The notes below the pieces were generated by a model, which saw only the letters and a program-made list of their open reading frames with translations, ran no database searches and was not told the origin of the DNA. From Clostridiales bacterium (GTDB taxonomy: Bacteria; Bacillota; Clostridia; Lachnospirales; WRAX01): DNA of 42,422 nt. The DNA lies in NCBI GenBank assembly GCA_031265685.1, contig JAISCI010000113.1, positions 1 to 42,422 on the forward strand. Reading direction: 5' to 3'. Positions 1-8,505 of this stretch are shown here, one piece after another. The position numbers and the translations under genes were made by a program. Positions within the stretch are counted from its first letter, which is position 1. The number at the start of each line of letters is the position of its first letter.

Positions 1-184
1 TGTCAGACTGTTTAACCGCGAGACAGGCTCAATATCAATGTCTTCTACGTCAACATCGGCGTGGACAGTGAATTTTGCTTGAATCACGCAAAATTCTGTC
101 ACGCAAAATTCATCCAAGCGAAATTTAGATGTGAAATTTATGCTGAATGTCCGTCACGCCCAAACCGTCATCGTGCTTGATATG
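1..184. other. Intergenic DNA at window start
   Basis: I identify no gene here. One plus-strand frame stays open from the window edge and ends inside the hairpin at 70-96, so the tail of a gene lying to the left is possible, but there is too little of it to judge. From about 70 to 115 the sequence closely resembles 42213-42306 at the other end of the window: both hold a GAATTTTGC / GCAAAATTC pair followed by a second CACGCAAAATTC. Confidence 0.4.
70..96. repeat. REP-like hairpin, loop TTGAATCAC
   Basis: The sequence reads GAATTTTGC, TTGAATCAC, GCAAAATTC: a perfect 9-bp stem around a 9-nt loop. Copies at 39942 and 42237 have different but equally well paired stems and nearly the same loop. 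This makes it a member of a dispersed hairpin family and argues against a simple terminator. Confidence 0.75.
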
Positions 185-224
185 AACACAAGAAGCGGCG
201 ATCTGAATCGCCGCTTCTTGTGTT
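185..224 (-). terminator. Strong hairpin, likely terminator of the lectin/peptidase gene
   Basis: An 18-bp perfect stem (AACACAAGAAGCGGCGAT against ATCGCCGCTTCTTGTGTT) closes on a CTGA loop, directly past the stop codon of the leftward gene ending at 228. There is no long U run, so termination efficiency is uncertain. It could act in both directions. Confidence 0.6.
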
Positions 225-227
225 TCT

Positions 228-3200
228 CTATCTATTAGTTATAGTAACAGTTTTTGTAGCGTCTTCCCATTCCACGTTCGCCCCGAGCGCTTCCGACAGC
301 GCTCGCAACGGCAGCATCGTCCGCCCATTCATTATCATCGGCGGCACGTCTATCGCTGCCTGCTGCGGCGTCCCGTTTACCGTAATCGTTATAACCGGGT
401 TCCCTATTGTCATATTGACGTTCAGACCGCCGGAACCGTGGATTGTCACTGTTTTTGTCGGATCATTCCAATCCACGACGAGATTCATCGCCTCCGCCGC
501 CGCTCGAACCGGAACCAGCACGCGCCCCTCCACGTTTACGGGTTCCTGCTCGGTGAACACGACTTTTTTGCCGTCTACTATAACCGTGATGCCGGTCGGC
601 GCGACGGCTTTCGTGTCGATCGCCACCGACTCGCCCTCCCGCACGGTGTAACTCTGGTTAACGCCCTGCTTGTTCACCGTAAATGTTCCGTCGCCGGTCA
701 CGGTCAGTTCGCCGCCGTCGCCCGTCCGCACCGAGAAACCGTCGTTCGCCTTACCTGTTATCGTTACTTTGGTGGCCGTATCGTCTAACACCGTCACGAT
801 CTCAAACTGTTTGTCAGTGTCCCCGCGCAGTTCAACGCCAACGCCATCCTCATCGCTTATCACTATCTCGTCCGCGCCTTTAACGCCGTAATAGCTGCCG
901 TTGCTGCTGACTGACACATCGACGTCCGAACCGTCCAAAAGCCGGAAAGTGTAAATACCATGCGGAACGATCCACTGATCGTCTTCACCAGGACTGTCCG
1001 GCGCTGACGCCAAGTACGCGCCTGGTATGTTTTGGATCGGTGTGCCTCCTAAAAGCGCGGTTTTCCCCTTGGGCACGCGTATCACCATATCCGGCGTAGC
1101 CGCGTTTACGCTGACCTTGCCGCCCGAATATTTATTGATCGCGTTATCCATCGCCGTGTCGATCACCCCAGCCGATACGTACTCGAAGTAGTGCTCCGGC
1201 TTTGACCCCCAGTCGTCGTTACCCTTGTAGCTGAACGTCCGCGCCGTCGTGTTAACGCGCATCCTGCGGGCGCTGTCGTCCGGGTAGTTGGGGTCGTAGA
1301 TAGATATATCGTACACACCGGAACTGACCTGCGCTATATCATACCCGACGACCGCGTGATAAGCTTTGTCCGAATAGCACGTGATAACGAGACCCCTGCC
1401 GTTCGCGGCGGTCATCGCGTTTACCAGGCCGCTGAAATTCGCCCTGTTGCCGCGAATCTCCGACGTTATTCTGTTGTTGTCCGCCCACCATCCTTTCTGA
1501 TATGTCTCGAGCAGAACGGTTACGGCGTTAGCCGGAACGCCGGGCTTGACATACTGGTACGAATACCGCGTTTCCAAAAGATACGGCAATTCGCCCCAAT
1601 TGGCCAGCACGGAACTTGCCGAGAACCCATAGCACGATCCGCCCCACGCGCCATCGCTCTCATAGTGGATCTGGGCCTCGCTGGGCGAATACAGCGCGAG
1701 GTAACGCTCCAGCGGTATGCGGTAATCCGACGCGTAACCGAAACTGCTCCGGCTGTTAACAAAGTTGTAATTATCCTCGCTCATCACAAACTTGGCGGAT
1801 ACGGCCCGCACGGTGAATTCCAGCGCGGCGGTCGCTACCTGCTTGCCGCCTACGTACACGCGCAGTTCCGCCGTGTGTTTGCCGACGGGAAGCGCCGTCG
1901 CCGGTTTGACCGTAATGTTAGCGGTTCCGTTGCCCGCGATTGTCGTCGAGCTTGGCGCGTTAACCAGCTCGAAATATGCGCTGCTTATCGAGTATGTAAC
2001 CGGCGCGGCGGCCGCGGCGGCCGTGTTCTTTATTTGGAAGCTGGCCTGCTTTACGGTCGCGGCCGTGTAGCCCGTGGTCAGCGAAGCGAACGCGTATGAC
2101 GCCGGGGTGATAGCCAGAGACGACGCGCCGGACGTCGCGGTGACTGTGAATTCCAGCTTGGCAGTCGCTATCAGCTTTCCGGCGCTTGATACGCACAGCT
2201 CGCCGGTGTGTTTGCCTATGTTAAGCCCGGTCTTAGTATACACGTTCACGCCGGATTTCGCGCCGTTCGCGACGGTAGTAGCGTTCATGGCGCTGATCGT
2301 GAAATCACCCGTCACCTCGGCGGTAACGTTCGTTAGCGTCGCTCCCGTATTATTGGTGATCCAGATAGCCTTTAAGTCCCTTTCGGCGTATCCGGCCTCC
2401 TTCGAGGGGAAGACGTATTCTGCCGGGTCGATGGGGACGGTGGAAACTGGGGGCGCGACAACTTTCGCTATCGACAGCTCCGCCGTGTTGACGCTGGCAA
2501 CTGAGTTTCCCCTCACGTCTTTAGCGTTGCGCACGCTGACACTTACAGAGCCGGGCTTCTCGGCGTAAATCGCCAACGGTATGTCCATGGTTCTCGTCCC
2601 GTTGTTAGTATCTTCAGCATCGTACATCTCTATAGTCATTTCATTTCCGTTAATATACATCTCATAAGCAAGACCCTTATCACTGGTCACGCTTCCTGTT
2701 GTAAACTCGTAGCCCAAACCGGACATCTGGGTTGTTCTGCCATACTCGTCAAACCTTCCTCCGATAAAGTAAGTTTTCGTGTACTCAGAGGAAATGTCAG
2801 GGTATGTCTGAATATTAGACGCAATATTCGTCCAGCCTTTCGAGCCTGAAACATTTTTAGCGTAAAGAAATTCCGCGCCGCTAAGCCTCACAGTAAATGA
2901 CCTGAGGTTGTTGGGCAGTCCCGTCATATGTAAAGTAACAAGTTCAGCCGCGTAGTTAACGGTTTTTCCAGCGACAGCAAACCCCTCGGTTGGATTGTTG
3001 TCGGATTGGTAACTGTTTAATATCGAATATCCTTGTTTATCGCTCCACGAGAAACCAGCGGATGTCAAGGCAGTAGTGATTGTACGAGTCCCCCATTCGG
3101 CGTTAGCGGTAACGCCGACGGTAATCTTTGGGGTTATTATTTCCGGGGCGCCCCATTCGCACACAAAACCCATTAACGATCCGTAAGCATAATTCAAGTC

Positions 3201-4109
3201 TGCCCAAAAACCGGAATGACGACGCATCATAAGATAGTCCTCATAGCCGGTAGTGTTGCTTGGCTCGCCTGTGTCCCAGTTAGTGTAACTCCAGCTTTCG
3301 CCCGTTATCCATCGCCAGTCGCGAAGATCATTACAGGTACTTCCCAGCCAGTAATAATCTCTATCCCCATAATAGACAAGACCCTCAACAAATAAGTTCT
3401 CACCAGACGACGTTATCGTCGCCAAATACCCGCCGTTCGCTTCACACCATTCTTTGGCGTCGTACCATGAAATATCATTGGTGAAGCTTTCCAACATCGC
3501 ATACTGATGACCGTTGTACGTTCCGCTCATGGTCGAGTGCATGTTTGGGCCATCCCACTCTATGACAAAGCCGACCTTATCCGAATTAAAGAAATCACTC
3601 TCACCTTCTTTATAGCCACTCTCAGGAAGATCGTTCCACTCGCCAAGGCCAGTATATCCGGCATCCATGTATGGGTTTGCAACTCTATACATAGCGAGAG
3701 AACCCTCGTAGCCCCCGTGGTTATCCGGCTGATATGTACTCCAATTCGTATAACCGAACGATTCTCCCGTTGTCCATATGTAACCGGAATTCGACAGCCC
3801 CCCGCCCAGCCAATAGAAGTTTTGATTACCCTGCCATACAAGACTTGCTATGAAGTCGTTTTCCCCGCTGGACGTTATAGTTGCCAGATAACCGCCCCTG
3901 CTGCTAGCGATATTCTGACAATCATTCCAATAACTACCATCATCATATACCGTATAAATGTGTCCGTTGTACTCACCGCTAATTACTTTATTCGTACCAA
4001 TCGCGTATGCAACCGTACTCCCGCCCAACACCACCAACACAAAACATAGCGCGGAAACAAAAGCTTTCGCAAGCCCGCTCAACGCGCCCCCCGTACCGCG
4101 ATTTTCCAT
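228..4109 (-). CDS. Secreted multidomain protein: two C-type lectin domains, cysteine peptidase-like domain, copper-amine-oxidase-N-like C-terminus
   Basis: The 1293-residue product starts with a signal peptide (about 1-36, hydrophobic core then AYA). Two C-type lectin-like domains follow (about 44-185 and 192-325), each with GGYLATITSSGEN, YWLG, TGES..YTNW and a C-terminal EW motif. Residues 330-555 match nothing I know. Two related beta-rich repeats lie at about 556-660 and 661-770 (PAEYVF / PASYAF, then KHTGEL / KHTAEL). Residues about 775-1060 look like a papain/C39-fold peptidase: Cys826 in GSCYGF, His918 in KAYHAVVGYD and Asp939/Asn941 in YDPNYP fit a catalytic triad. The C-terminus (about 1170-1293) carries two copper-amine-oxidase N-terminal-like motifs (VLVPVRAAAEA, TMLPLRALSEA), often used as wall or surface modules. 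It is monocistronic with its own promoter and terminator. The DNA encoding the N-terminal half is visibly more AT-rich than the rest, which suggests mosaic origin. The substrate is unknown. Confidence 0.8.
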   Translation of the reverse strand: MENRGTGGALSGLAKAFVSALCFVLVVLGGSTVAYAIGTNKVISGEYNGHIYTVYDDGSYWNDCQNIASSRGGYLATITSSGENDFIASLVWQGNQNFYWLGGGLSNSGYIWTTGESFGYTNWSTYQPDNHGGYEGSLAMYRVANPYMDAGYTGLGEWNDLPESGYKEGESDFFNSDKVGFVIEWDGPNMHSTMSGTYNGHQYAMLESFTNDISWYDAKEWCEANGGYLATITSSGENLFVEGLVYYGDRDYYWLGSTCNDLRDWRWITGESWSYTNWDTGEPSNTTGYEDYLMMRRHSGFWADLNYAYGSLMGFVCEWGAPEIITPKITVGVTANAEWGTRTITTALTSAGFSWSDKQGYSILNSYQSDNNPTEGFAVAGKTVNYAAELVTLHMTGLPNNLRSFTVRLSGAEFLYAKNVSGSKGWTNIASNIQTYPDISSEYTKTYFIGGRFDEYGRTTQMSGLGYEFTTGSVTSDKGLAYEMYINGNEMTIEMYDAEDTNNGTRTMDIPLAIYAEKPGSVSVSVRNAKDVRGNSVASVNTAELSIAKVVAPPVSTVPIDPAEYVFPSKEAGYAERDLKAIWITNNTGATLTNVTAEVTGDFTISAMNATTVANGAKSGVNVYTKTGLNIGKHTGELCVSSAGKLIATAKLEFTVTATSGASSLAITPASYAFASLTTGYTAATVKQASFQIKNTAAAAAAPVTYSISSAYFELVNAPSSTTIAGNGTANITVKPATALPVGKHTAELRVYVGGKQVATAALEFTVRAVSAKFVMSEDNYNFVNSRSSFGYASDYRIPLERYLALYSPSEAQIHYESDGAWGGSCYGFSASSVLANWGELPYLLETRYSYQYVKPGVPANAVTVLLETYQKGWWADNNRITSEIRGNRANFSGLVNAMTAANGRGLVITCYSDKAYHAVVGYDIAQVSSGVYDISIYDPNYPDDSARRMRVNTTARTFSYKGNDDWGSKPEHYFEYVSAGVIDTAMDNAINKYSGGKVSVNAATPDMVIRVPKGKTALLGGTPIQNIPGAYLASAPDSPGEDDQWIVPHGIYTFRLLDGSDVDVSVSSNGSYYGVKGADEIVISDEDGVGVELRGDTDKQFEIVTVLDDTATKVTITGKANDGFSVRTGDGGELTVTGDGTFTVNKQGVNQSYTVREGESVAIDTKAVAPTGITVIVDGKKVVFTEQEPVNVEGRVLVPVRAAAEAMNLVVDWNDPTKTVTIHGSGGLNVNMTIGNPVITITVNGTPQQAAIDVPPMIMNGRTMLPLRALSEALGANVEWEDATKTVTITNR

Positions 4110-4166
4110 ATTCCAGACGCTTCCTTTCTGATCACGCTCTTCATTATCAAAAATCCGCTTTTAATA

Positions 4167-4232
4167 GCCGTTAGTTTATATTATACATATGAAAATAATG
4201 CGCGTCAACAGCGTTTTGAGTAAACTAACGGC
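4167..4232. promoter_or_regulatory. Inverted repeat bracketing the lectin/peptidase promoter (candidate operator)
   Basis: GCCGTTAGTTTA at 4167-4178 and its exact complement TAAACTAACGGC at 4221-4232 flank the promoter. On the leftward transcript one arm lies upstream of the -35 and the other just downstream of the -10. The spacing (arm centres about 54 bp apart) suits a regulator binding both arms with looping. The regulator is unknown. Confidence 0.5.
4180..4208 (-). promoter_or_regulatory. Sigma-A promoter for the lectin/peptidase gene
   Basis: On the minus strand TTGACG (4208-4203), a 17-nt spacer and a perfect TATAAT (4185-4180). Transcription would begin near 4173, about 64 nt ahead of the ATG at 4109, which is preceded by an AAGGAAG ribosome binding site. 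Confidence 0.75.
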
Positions 4233-4269
4233 GAAAAACTATAGTTATTTTATCCCAAAACCGGCATAT

Positions 4270-4300
4270 AAAAAACTCGCCTGGCTTTATGTCAGGCGAT
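4270..4300 (-). terminator. Rho-independent terminator after the Na/Pi transporter gene
   Basis: Read leftward: TCGCCTG, a 9-nt loop, CAGGCGA, then G and a T6 run. It starts 15 bp past the stop codon of the gene ending at 4315. Confidence 0.85.
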
Positions 4301-4314
4301 TATTTGTAATAATA

Positions 4315-6090
4315 TTATTGTGAATTCTCTGATAATTTGTATTTTTCATGGTAATACGCCATCAGCTCATTGTAAGCCGCCGCGCGGCCCGAGTGCATCT
4401 CCCGCAGCAGCGCGTGCGCGTCCGGGGACTTCTCCCCGCCGCCGATCAGCTTGCCCGCTATGTTTGAGCAGTGGTCCGAGATACGCTCATAATCCGCGAG
4501 GACTTCCACAAAAACTATCCCGGACTCTATCTTACACTGGCCGGTTTTAAGGCGCTCTATGTGCAGTTCGCGCAGACGCTCGCATATCTCGTCGATCGTC
4601 TCCTCCAACGGCTCGACTTTTGCCGCCAGCGCCAAGTCGCTGCCCGCGAACGCCGCCGCGCAGATCTCCAGCACCTCTGCGACGGCGTTGTCGAGAACGT
4701 CCAGCTCGCGTTTTGCCGTATCCGAAAACGTTATGCCCTTGTCGTACACCTCGCCCGCGCGCTGGACTATGTTAATCGCGTAATCGCCGATACGCTCGAA
4801 CTCGCCCACCGACGACAGCAGCATCGTGGCCTCGCGGCTTTCGCGCTCGTCAAGGTCAAAGCCGGTCACGCCGACCAGATAGTTGCTGACGGACACTTCG
4901 AGCTTGTCAAGATTCTCCTCGCGCTGATTCGCGAGACGCGCCGCCTCCTGGTCGTTGGTCAGAAGAATCGACTTGGCGTCCTTCACTATCAGCGCGGACA
5001 GCGCCGCCATCTTCCTGACGGCGGCGCGCGCCTGCGCTATCGCCGACGCCGGATTGGCGTAGAGCCGCGGATCAAGGGCGGTCGGCAACAATTCCGGATG
5101 GACGTCCCCGGCCTTCTCGGGAACGGTCAGCTCGGCCAGCCGGACCAGCACTTTATAAAACGGCAGGAATATCAGCGTCCCGCCGACGTTGAAAACCGTG
5201 TGGAACATAGCGACGTCGCCCATGTTGACGGTGTCGCCCCAGAACGGCGCGCCGAATATACCGACATAGCCGTACACCAGCGCGATGCAGATAAAGGATC
5301 CCAGCACGTTAAAATACAAGTGCGATACGGCGACGCGACGAGCCGCCCTCGACGCGCCGATTGAGGCGAGGATGGCGGTTACGCACGTGCCGATATTCGC
5401 GCCCAGCACGATCGGCACCGCCGCGCCCCACGTGATGTGTCCAGTGGTGGTGAGCGCCTGCAGTATGCCGATAGACGCGGAGGACGACTGGATGATTCCG
5501 GTAAACATAGCGCCAACCAGCACGCCCAGCACCGGGTTCTCCAGCGTCACAATGAAATCCCGGAACCACCGCGAATCGTGCAGCGGCTCCATCGCGCCCT
5601 CCATCATGAACATCCCGGTGAACAGTACGCCGAACCCGAGCAGTATCTGACCCAGGTTGCGCTTCTTGCTCTCCTTGCAGAACATGTTAAGCGACGCGCC
5701 GACGATCGCCGCTATGGGCGCGAGTGTGCTGGGCTTGAGCAATTGCAGGAAAAACCCCGCGTCCGGCGAAATGTCGGACAGCCGGATAATCTGACCCGTT
5801 ACCGTGGTTCCTATGTTCGCGCCCATTACGACGCCGAGAGCCTGTCCGAAACTCATTATGCCGCTGTTGACAAACCCGACGACGATGACGGTCGTCGCGG
5901 AAGACGACTGGATAATCCCGGTTATAACGACGCCGAGCAACGTCGCCTTGAAGAGGTTCGACGTCAGCTTCTGAAGAATACGCTCGAGCCGGGACCCGGC
6001 CAGACGCTCCAGCCCGTCGCCCATCACGTACATGCCGTAGAGGAACAGACCAAGGCCGCCGAGCAGCGTCACCACGTCAAAAAAAGTCAT
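4315..6090 (-). CDS. Na+/phosphate cotransporter family protein (NptA/YjbB type) with PhoU-like C-terminal domain
   Basis: The 591-residue membrane protein belongs to the Na/Pi-cotransporter II family, which moves inorganic phosphate across the cytoplasmic membrane with sodium. The two family repeats are visible: GIIQSSSATTVIVVGF with GANIGTTVTGQI near residues 58-105, and GIIQSSSASIGILQA with GANIGTCVTAIL near 195-240. Hydrophobic helices fill residues 1-320. From about 350 the protein is soluble and helical with PhoU-like character (ERIGDYAINI, DYERISDHCSNI), as in many bacterial members. The start is set by GGGGAGAAAG immediately before the ATG. It has its own promoter and terminator. Direction of phosphate flux cannot be told from sequence. 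Confidence 0.92.
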   Translation of the reverse strand: MTFFDVVTLLGGLGLFLYGMYVMGDGLERLAGSRLERILQKLTSNLFKATLLGVVITGIIQSSSATTVIVVGFVNSGIMSFGQALGVVMGANIGTTVTGQIIRLSDISPDAGFFLQLLKPSTLAPIAAIVGASLNMFCKESKKRNLGQILLGFGVLFTGMFMMEGAMEPLHDSRWFRDFIVTLENPVLGVLVGAMFTGIIQSSSASIGILQALTTTGHITWGAAVPIVLGANIGTCVTAILASIGASRAARRVAVSHLYFNVLGSFICIALVYGYVGIFGAPFWGDTVNMGDVAMFHTVFNVGGTLIFLPFYKVLVRLAELTVPEKAGDVHPELLPTALDPRLYANPASAIAQARAAVRKMAALSALIVKDAKSILLTNDQEAARLANQREENLDKLEVSVSNYLVGVTGFDLDERESREATMLLSSVGEFERIGDYAINIVQRAGEVYDKGITFSDTAKRELDVLDNAVAEVLEICAAAFAGSDLALAAKVEPLEETIDEICERLRELHIERLKTGQCKIESGIVFVEVLADYERISDHCSNIAGKLIGGGEKSPDAHALLREMHSGRAAAYNELMAYYHEKYKLSENSQ

Positions 6091-6136
6091 TCTTTCTCCC
6101 CATCCCGTCGCTTCTTTATATGTCGCGCCGCAAAAT

Positions 6137-6165
6137 ATTATACACTATCAGCGCGGTTTGCGCAA
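6137..6165 (-). promoter_or_regulatory. Promoter for the Na/Pi cotransporter gene
   Basis: Read leftward: TTGCGC (weak -35, 6165-6160), a 17-nt spacer and TATAAT (6142-6137). It lies about 47 bp ahead of the ATG at 6090 and just downstream of the GATTCACGC array. Confidence 0.6.
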
Positions 6166-6168
6166 CTA

Positions 6169-6250
6169 TATTCACGCCTGCGATTCACGCTGATTCATGA
6201 GGATTCACGCGGTGATTCGCCTGTGATTCACGCCTGAGACTGCGTGAATC
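6169..6250. repeat. GATTCACGC direct/inverted repeat array
   Basis: Within about 80 bp the motif (G)ATTCACGC or a close variant recurs five to six times in direct orientation (near 6170, 6182, 6192, 6202, 6213 and 6224), and once inverted as GCGTGAATC at 6242-6250. On the other strand it contains TGAATCAC and TGAATCC, which resemble the loop of the REP-like hairpins elsewhere in the window. It forms the last codons of xylB. Confidence 0.6.
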
Positions 6251-7720
6251 GGCATAAATCGACTTCAGCGCCGGGTAAATCTTCCTATATACAGCGTGCG
6301 CGCGCGCGTACTCCTCGCTGGCCGCGCCGTTCGGCTGTACCGGCTCGCCGCGCGCTATCAGCGCGTCGCACGCCTCGGGCACGGAGGCGAACGCGCCGCT
6401 GCCGACGGCGGCCAATATCGCCGCGCCCAGCGCCGGACCGTCCTGCGTCTGAGCCGTCGTCACAGCGCGGCCAAAGACGTCGGCTATCATCCCGCGCCAG
6501 AAGGCGCTTCCGCCGCCGCCGCCCGCCGCCGCGATCTCGTCTATCGGCGCGCCCATCCCCAGCATTATATCCAGACAGTCGCGCAATGAAAACGTAACCC
6601 CCTCCATTACGGCGCGTACAAGGTCGCCAAGCGTGTGGCTCGCGGACAGCCCGACAAACGCGCCGCGGCAGTCCGGATCCAGCCACGGTGCCCGCTCGCC
6701 GTTCAGGTACGGCGCGAACAGCAGCCGGTTGGCGCCGACCGGCGACGCTGCGGCCAATTCGTCCAGCCGCGCGTAGGACAGCCCGGGCGCGAAGTTTCTG
6801 CGGAACCATTGCAGCGACAGCCCCGCCGCGAGCGTAACGCCCATGACGTGCCATTCGCCCGGCACGGCGGAGCAGAACGTATGCGCCCGCCCGGCGGGAT
6901 CGAGTATCATCCTGGACGTGTGCGCGAACACGACCCCCGACGTGCCGACCGTGACAAAAGCGCGTCCGTCCCGCGCGACGCCCGTGCCGACGGCGGCGGC
7001 GGCGTTATCGCCGGCTCCGGCCACTACCGGCGTACCGGCGGGTATGCCCGTAAGCTCGGCGGCGGCGTCCGACACCACCCCCGTCACTTCGGGGGATTCG
7101 TAAACCTTGGCGAGCCAACCCGCCGGTATGCCAAGCTTTTCGAAGACTTCCGGCTCCCACGCGCGTTTCGCCACGTTGAACAGACCCGTACCGCCTGCGT
7201 CGGATACGTCCGTCGCGAATTCGCCCGTCAGTCGATAACGTATGTAATCCTTTGGCAGCAGAACCTTTCGGACCTTCGCGTACACGTCCGGCATATTCTT
7301 GCGCAGCCATAATATCTTCGGCGCGGTAAAACCTGTCAGCGCCGGATTCGCCGTCAGCTCGATCAGCCGCGCCCCGCCGACCGCCGACCTTATGTCCGCG
7401 CATTCCTCGGCCGTGCGCTGATCACACCATAGCATGGCGCGGCAGAGCGGATTGCCGTCCGCGTCCAAAAACACGGAGCTGTGCATCTGCCCCGTCAATC
7501 CGACGGCAGCCACCTTTGACGCGTCAACGCCCGCCAAAGCCTGACGCGACGCCGCTCCCGCCGCCCGCCGCCAGTCGTCCGGATCCTGTTCCGCCCAGCC
7601 GTTCCGCGGCGTGTACAGCGGATATTCGACCGAAGCGGACGCGACGACCGTGCCCGTGCCGTCCATCACTACGGCTTTAGTCCCGGACGTGCCCACGTCT
7701 ATCCCAAGGTACAGCGCCAA
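6185..7720 (-). CDS. xylB: FGGY-family carbohydrate kinase, xylulokinase type
   Basis: The 511-residue cytosolic kinase most likely phosphorylates D-xylulose with ATP, feeding the pentose phosphate pathway. The N-terminal phosphate-binding motif YLGIDVGTSGTKAVV, GLTGQMHSSVFLD, LWCDQRT, GFTAPKILWLRKN, PKDYIRYRLTGEFATDVSDA and the glycine-rich AAGGGGGSAFWR are all hallmarks of bacterial XylB. I place the start at TTG 7720, since GAGAGGG is 6-8 nt upstream of it; the GTG at 7729 overlaps that site. The natural protein seems to end at about ALKSIY; the last 25 residues are read from a GATTCACGC repeat array, which also supplies the stop. No xylose isomerase gene is adjacent, so a related ketose or polyol substrate remains possible. 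Confidence 0.9.
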   Translation of the reverse strand: MALYLGIDVGTSGTKAVVMDGTGTVVASASVEYPLYTPRNGWAEQDPDDWRRAAGAASRQALAGVDASKVAAVGLTGQMHSSVFLDADGNPLCRAMLWCDQRTAEECADIRSAVGGARLIELTANPALTGFTAPKILWLRKNMPDVYAKVRKVLLPKDYIRYRLTGEFATDVSDAGGTGLFNVAKRAWEPEVFEKLGIPAGWLAKVYESPEVTGVVSDAAAELTGIPAGTPVVAGAGDNAAAAVGTGVARDGRAFVTVGTSGVVFAHTSRMILDPAGRAHTFCSAVPGEWHVMGVTLAAGLSLQWFRRNFAPGLSYARLDELAAASPVGANRLLFAPYLNGERAPWLDPDCRGAFVGLSASHTLGDLVRAVMEGVTFSLRDCLDIMLGMGAPIDEIAAAGGGGGSAFWRGMIADVFGRAVTTAQTQDGPALGAAILAAVGSGAFASVPEACDALIARGEPVQPNGAASEEYARAHAVYRKIYPALKSIYADSRSLRRESQANHRVNPHESA

Positions 7721-7741
7721 AAGAACCACCCTCTCTTTTAT

Positions 7742-7827
7742 CTAATTTCATTTAGATTTGCGGATAAAAATTTTTCAAGATAGACACGGACTGAAAAATT
7801 TTTATCCGTCTCTTAAAATGGAATTAG
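7742..7827. mobile_element. MITE-like palindromic element, family B copy 1
   Basis: An 86-bp near-palindrome. Outer arms CTAATTTCATTTAGA (7742-7756) and TCTTAAAATGGAATTAG (7811-7827) pair imperfectly; inner arms CGGATAAAAATTTTTCA (7761-7777) and TGAAAAATTTTTATCCG (7792-7808) pair perfectly around a 14-nt loop. The outer ends and the AAAATTTTTCAAG core recur at 39845-40055. It has no coding capacity and fills the gap between xylB and the ECF gene, whose stop codon touches its right end. It might also act as a terminator. Confidence 0.7.
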
Positions 7828-7829
7828 TA

Positions 7830-8429
7830 TTATTTCTCGACTTTAGACAGCCGCGCCGCCTTCAGCGCGTACACGACCGGCGTGACCAGTACGAACGCCG
7901 CGATCATCTCCGGTATGCCGTTCGCGGCGGCTATCCCCCAAAGCAGATTGACGACGCTAGGATCCATTCCCATCCCGATAAGCTTTTCGGCCAGATCTCT
8001 CGCGTACACCACGTACAGCATTCCGAGCACCCCTGCGGTGTTAAGAACGGAACCGAACACCGCCGCCGCCGCCGAAGCGGGTATCTCGAGTTTGCCTCCC
8101 GCCAGCCGAATCAGCCTGTACAGATAGTAAGGCAGTACGCCGACGGCGACACGCGGCAGCACGCAGACAAGCGGATGCGCGATGAACGGATCGAGCGCCG
8201 AGCGCGGAAACGTCAGGCACACGAACATGCTGATGAACCCGGCGATCAGCCCCGTCACGCCCCCGGCGAACGGACCCAGCGTCAGCGACGCCACGATTAT
8301 AGGCAGCATCGCCAGCGTCATCTCCACTATGCCAAGGTTGATGGTGCCGACGTACGCCAATATGAACGTCAGCGCCGAGAGTATCGCGATTATCGCCGCG
8401 TCTCGCGCGGACAATTTGAAATAGCTCAT
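7830..8429 (-). CDS. ECF transporter substrate-binding (S) component, PanT-like
   Basis: The 199-residue integral membrane protein, with about five or six hydrophobic segments, has the make-up of an ECF-type vitamin transporter S component. The stretch around TLAMLPIIVASLTLGPFAGG, followed by LVCVLPRVAVGVLPYYLYR, is closest to the pantothenate (PanT) group. It would work with a shared EcfA/A'/T module that is not in this window. The ATG at 8429 is chosen because GGAGGCGG lies just upstream; the open frame extends further but without another good start. It lies leftward, downstream of nothing obvious, and diverges from neuB with a 76-bp gap. Substrate assignment is inference. Confidence 0.8.
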   Translation of the reverse strand: MSYFKLSARDAAIIAILSALTFILAYVGTINLGIVEMTLAMLPIIVASLTLGPFAGGVTGLIAGFISMFVCLTFPRSALDPFIAHPLVCVLPRVAVGVLPYYLYRLIRLAGGKLEIPASAAAAVFGSVLNTAGVLGMLYVVYARDLAEKLIGMGMDPSVVNLLWGIAAANGIPEMIAAFVLVTPVVYALKAARLSKVEK

Positions 8430-8466
8430 TTTATTCCGCCTCCAGCATAAAATTAGTATAAAGGTA

Positions 8467-8491
8467 ATTTTCGCGTGACCCGTGCGAAAAT
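8467..8491. repeat. REP-like hairpin, variant loop
   Basis: ATTTTCGC, loop GTGACCCGT, GCGAAAAT; flanking GTA and AC extend the pairing. The stem is nearly identical to that at 32473 and 30075, but the loop differs. It sits in the divergent gap between the ECF gene and neuB, overlapping alternative upstream starts of neuB. Confidence 0.55.
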
Positions 8492-8505
8492 ACATGGTGA
8501 TGATT

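Noticed and set aside
220-2568. Several long rightward frames opposite the lectin/peptidase gene
   Set aside because: They are antisense shadows caused by the high GC content; the leftward frame has a signal peptide, domains, a promoter and a terminator.
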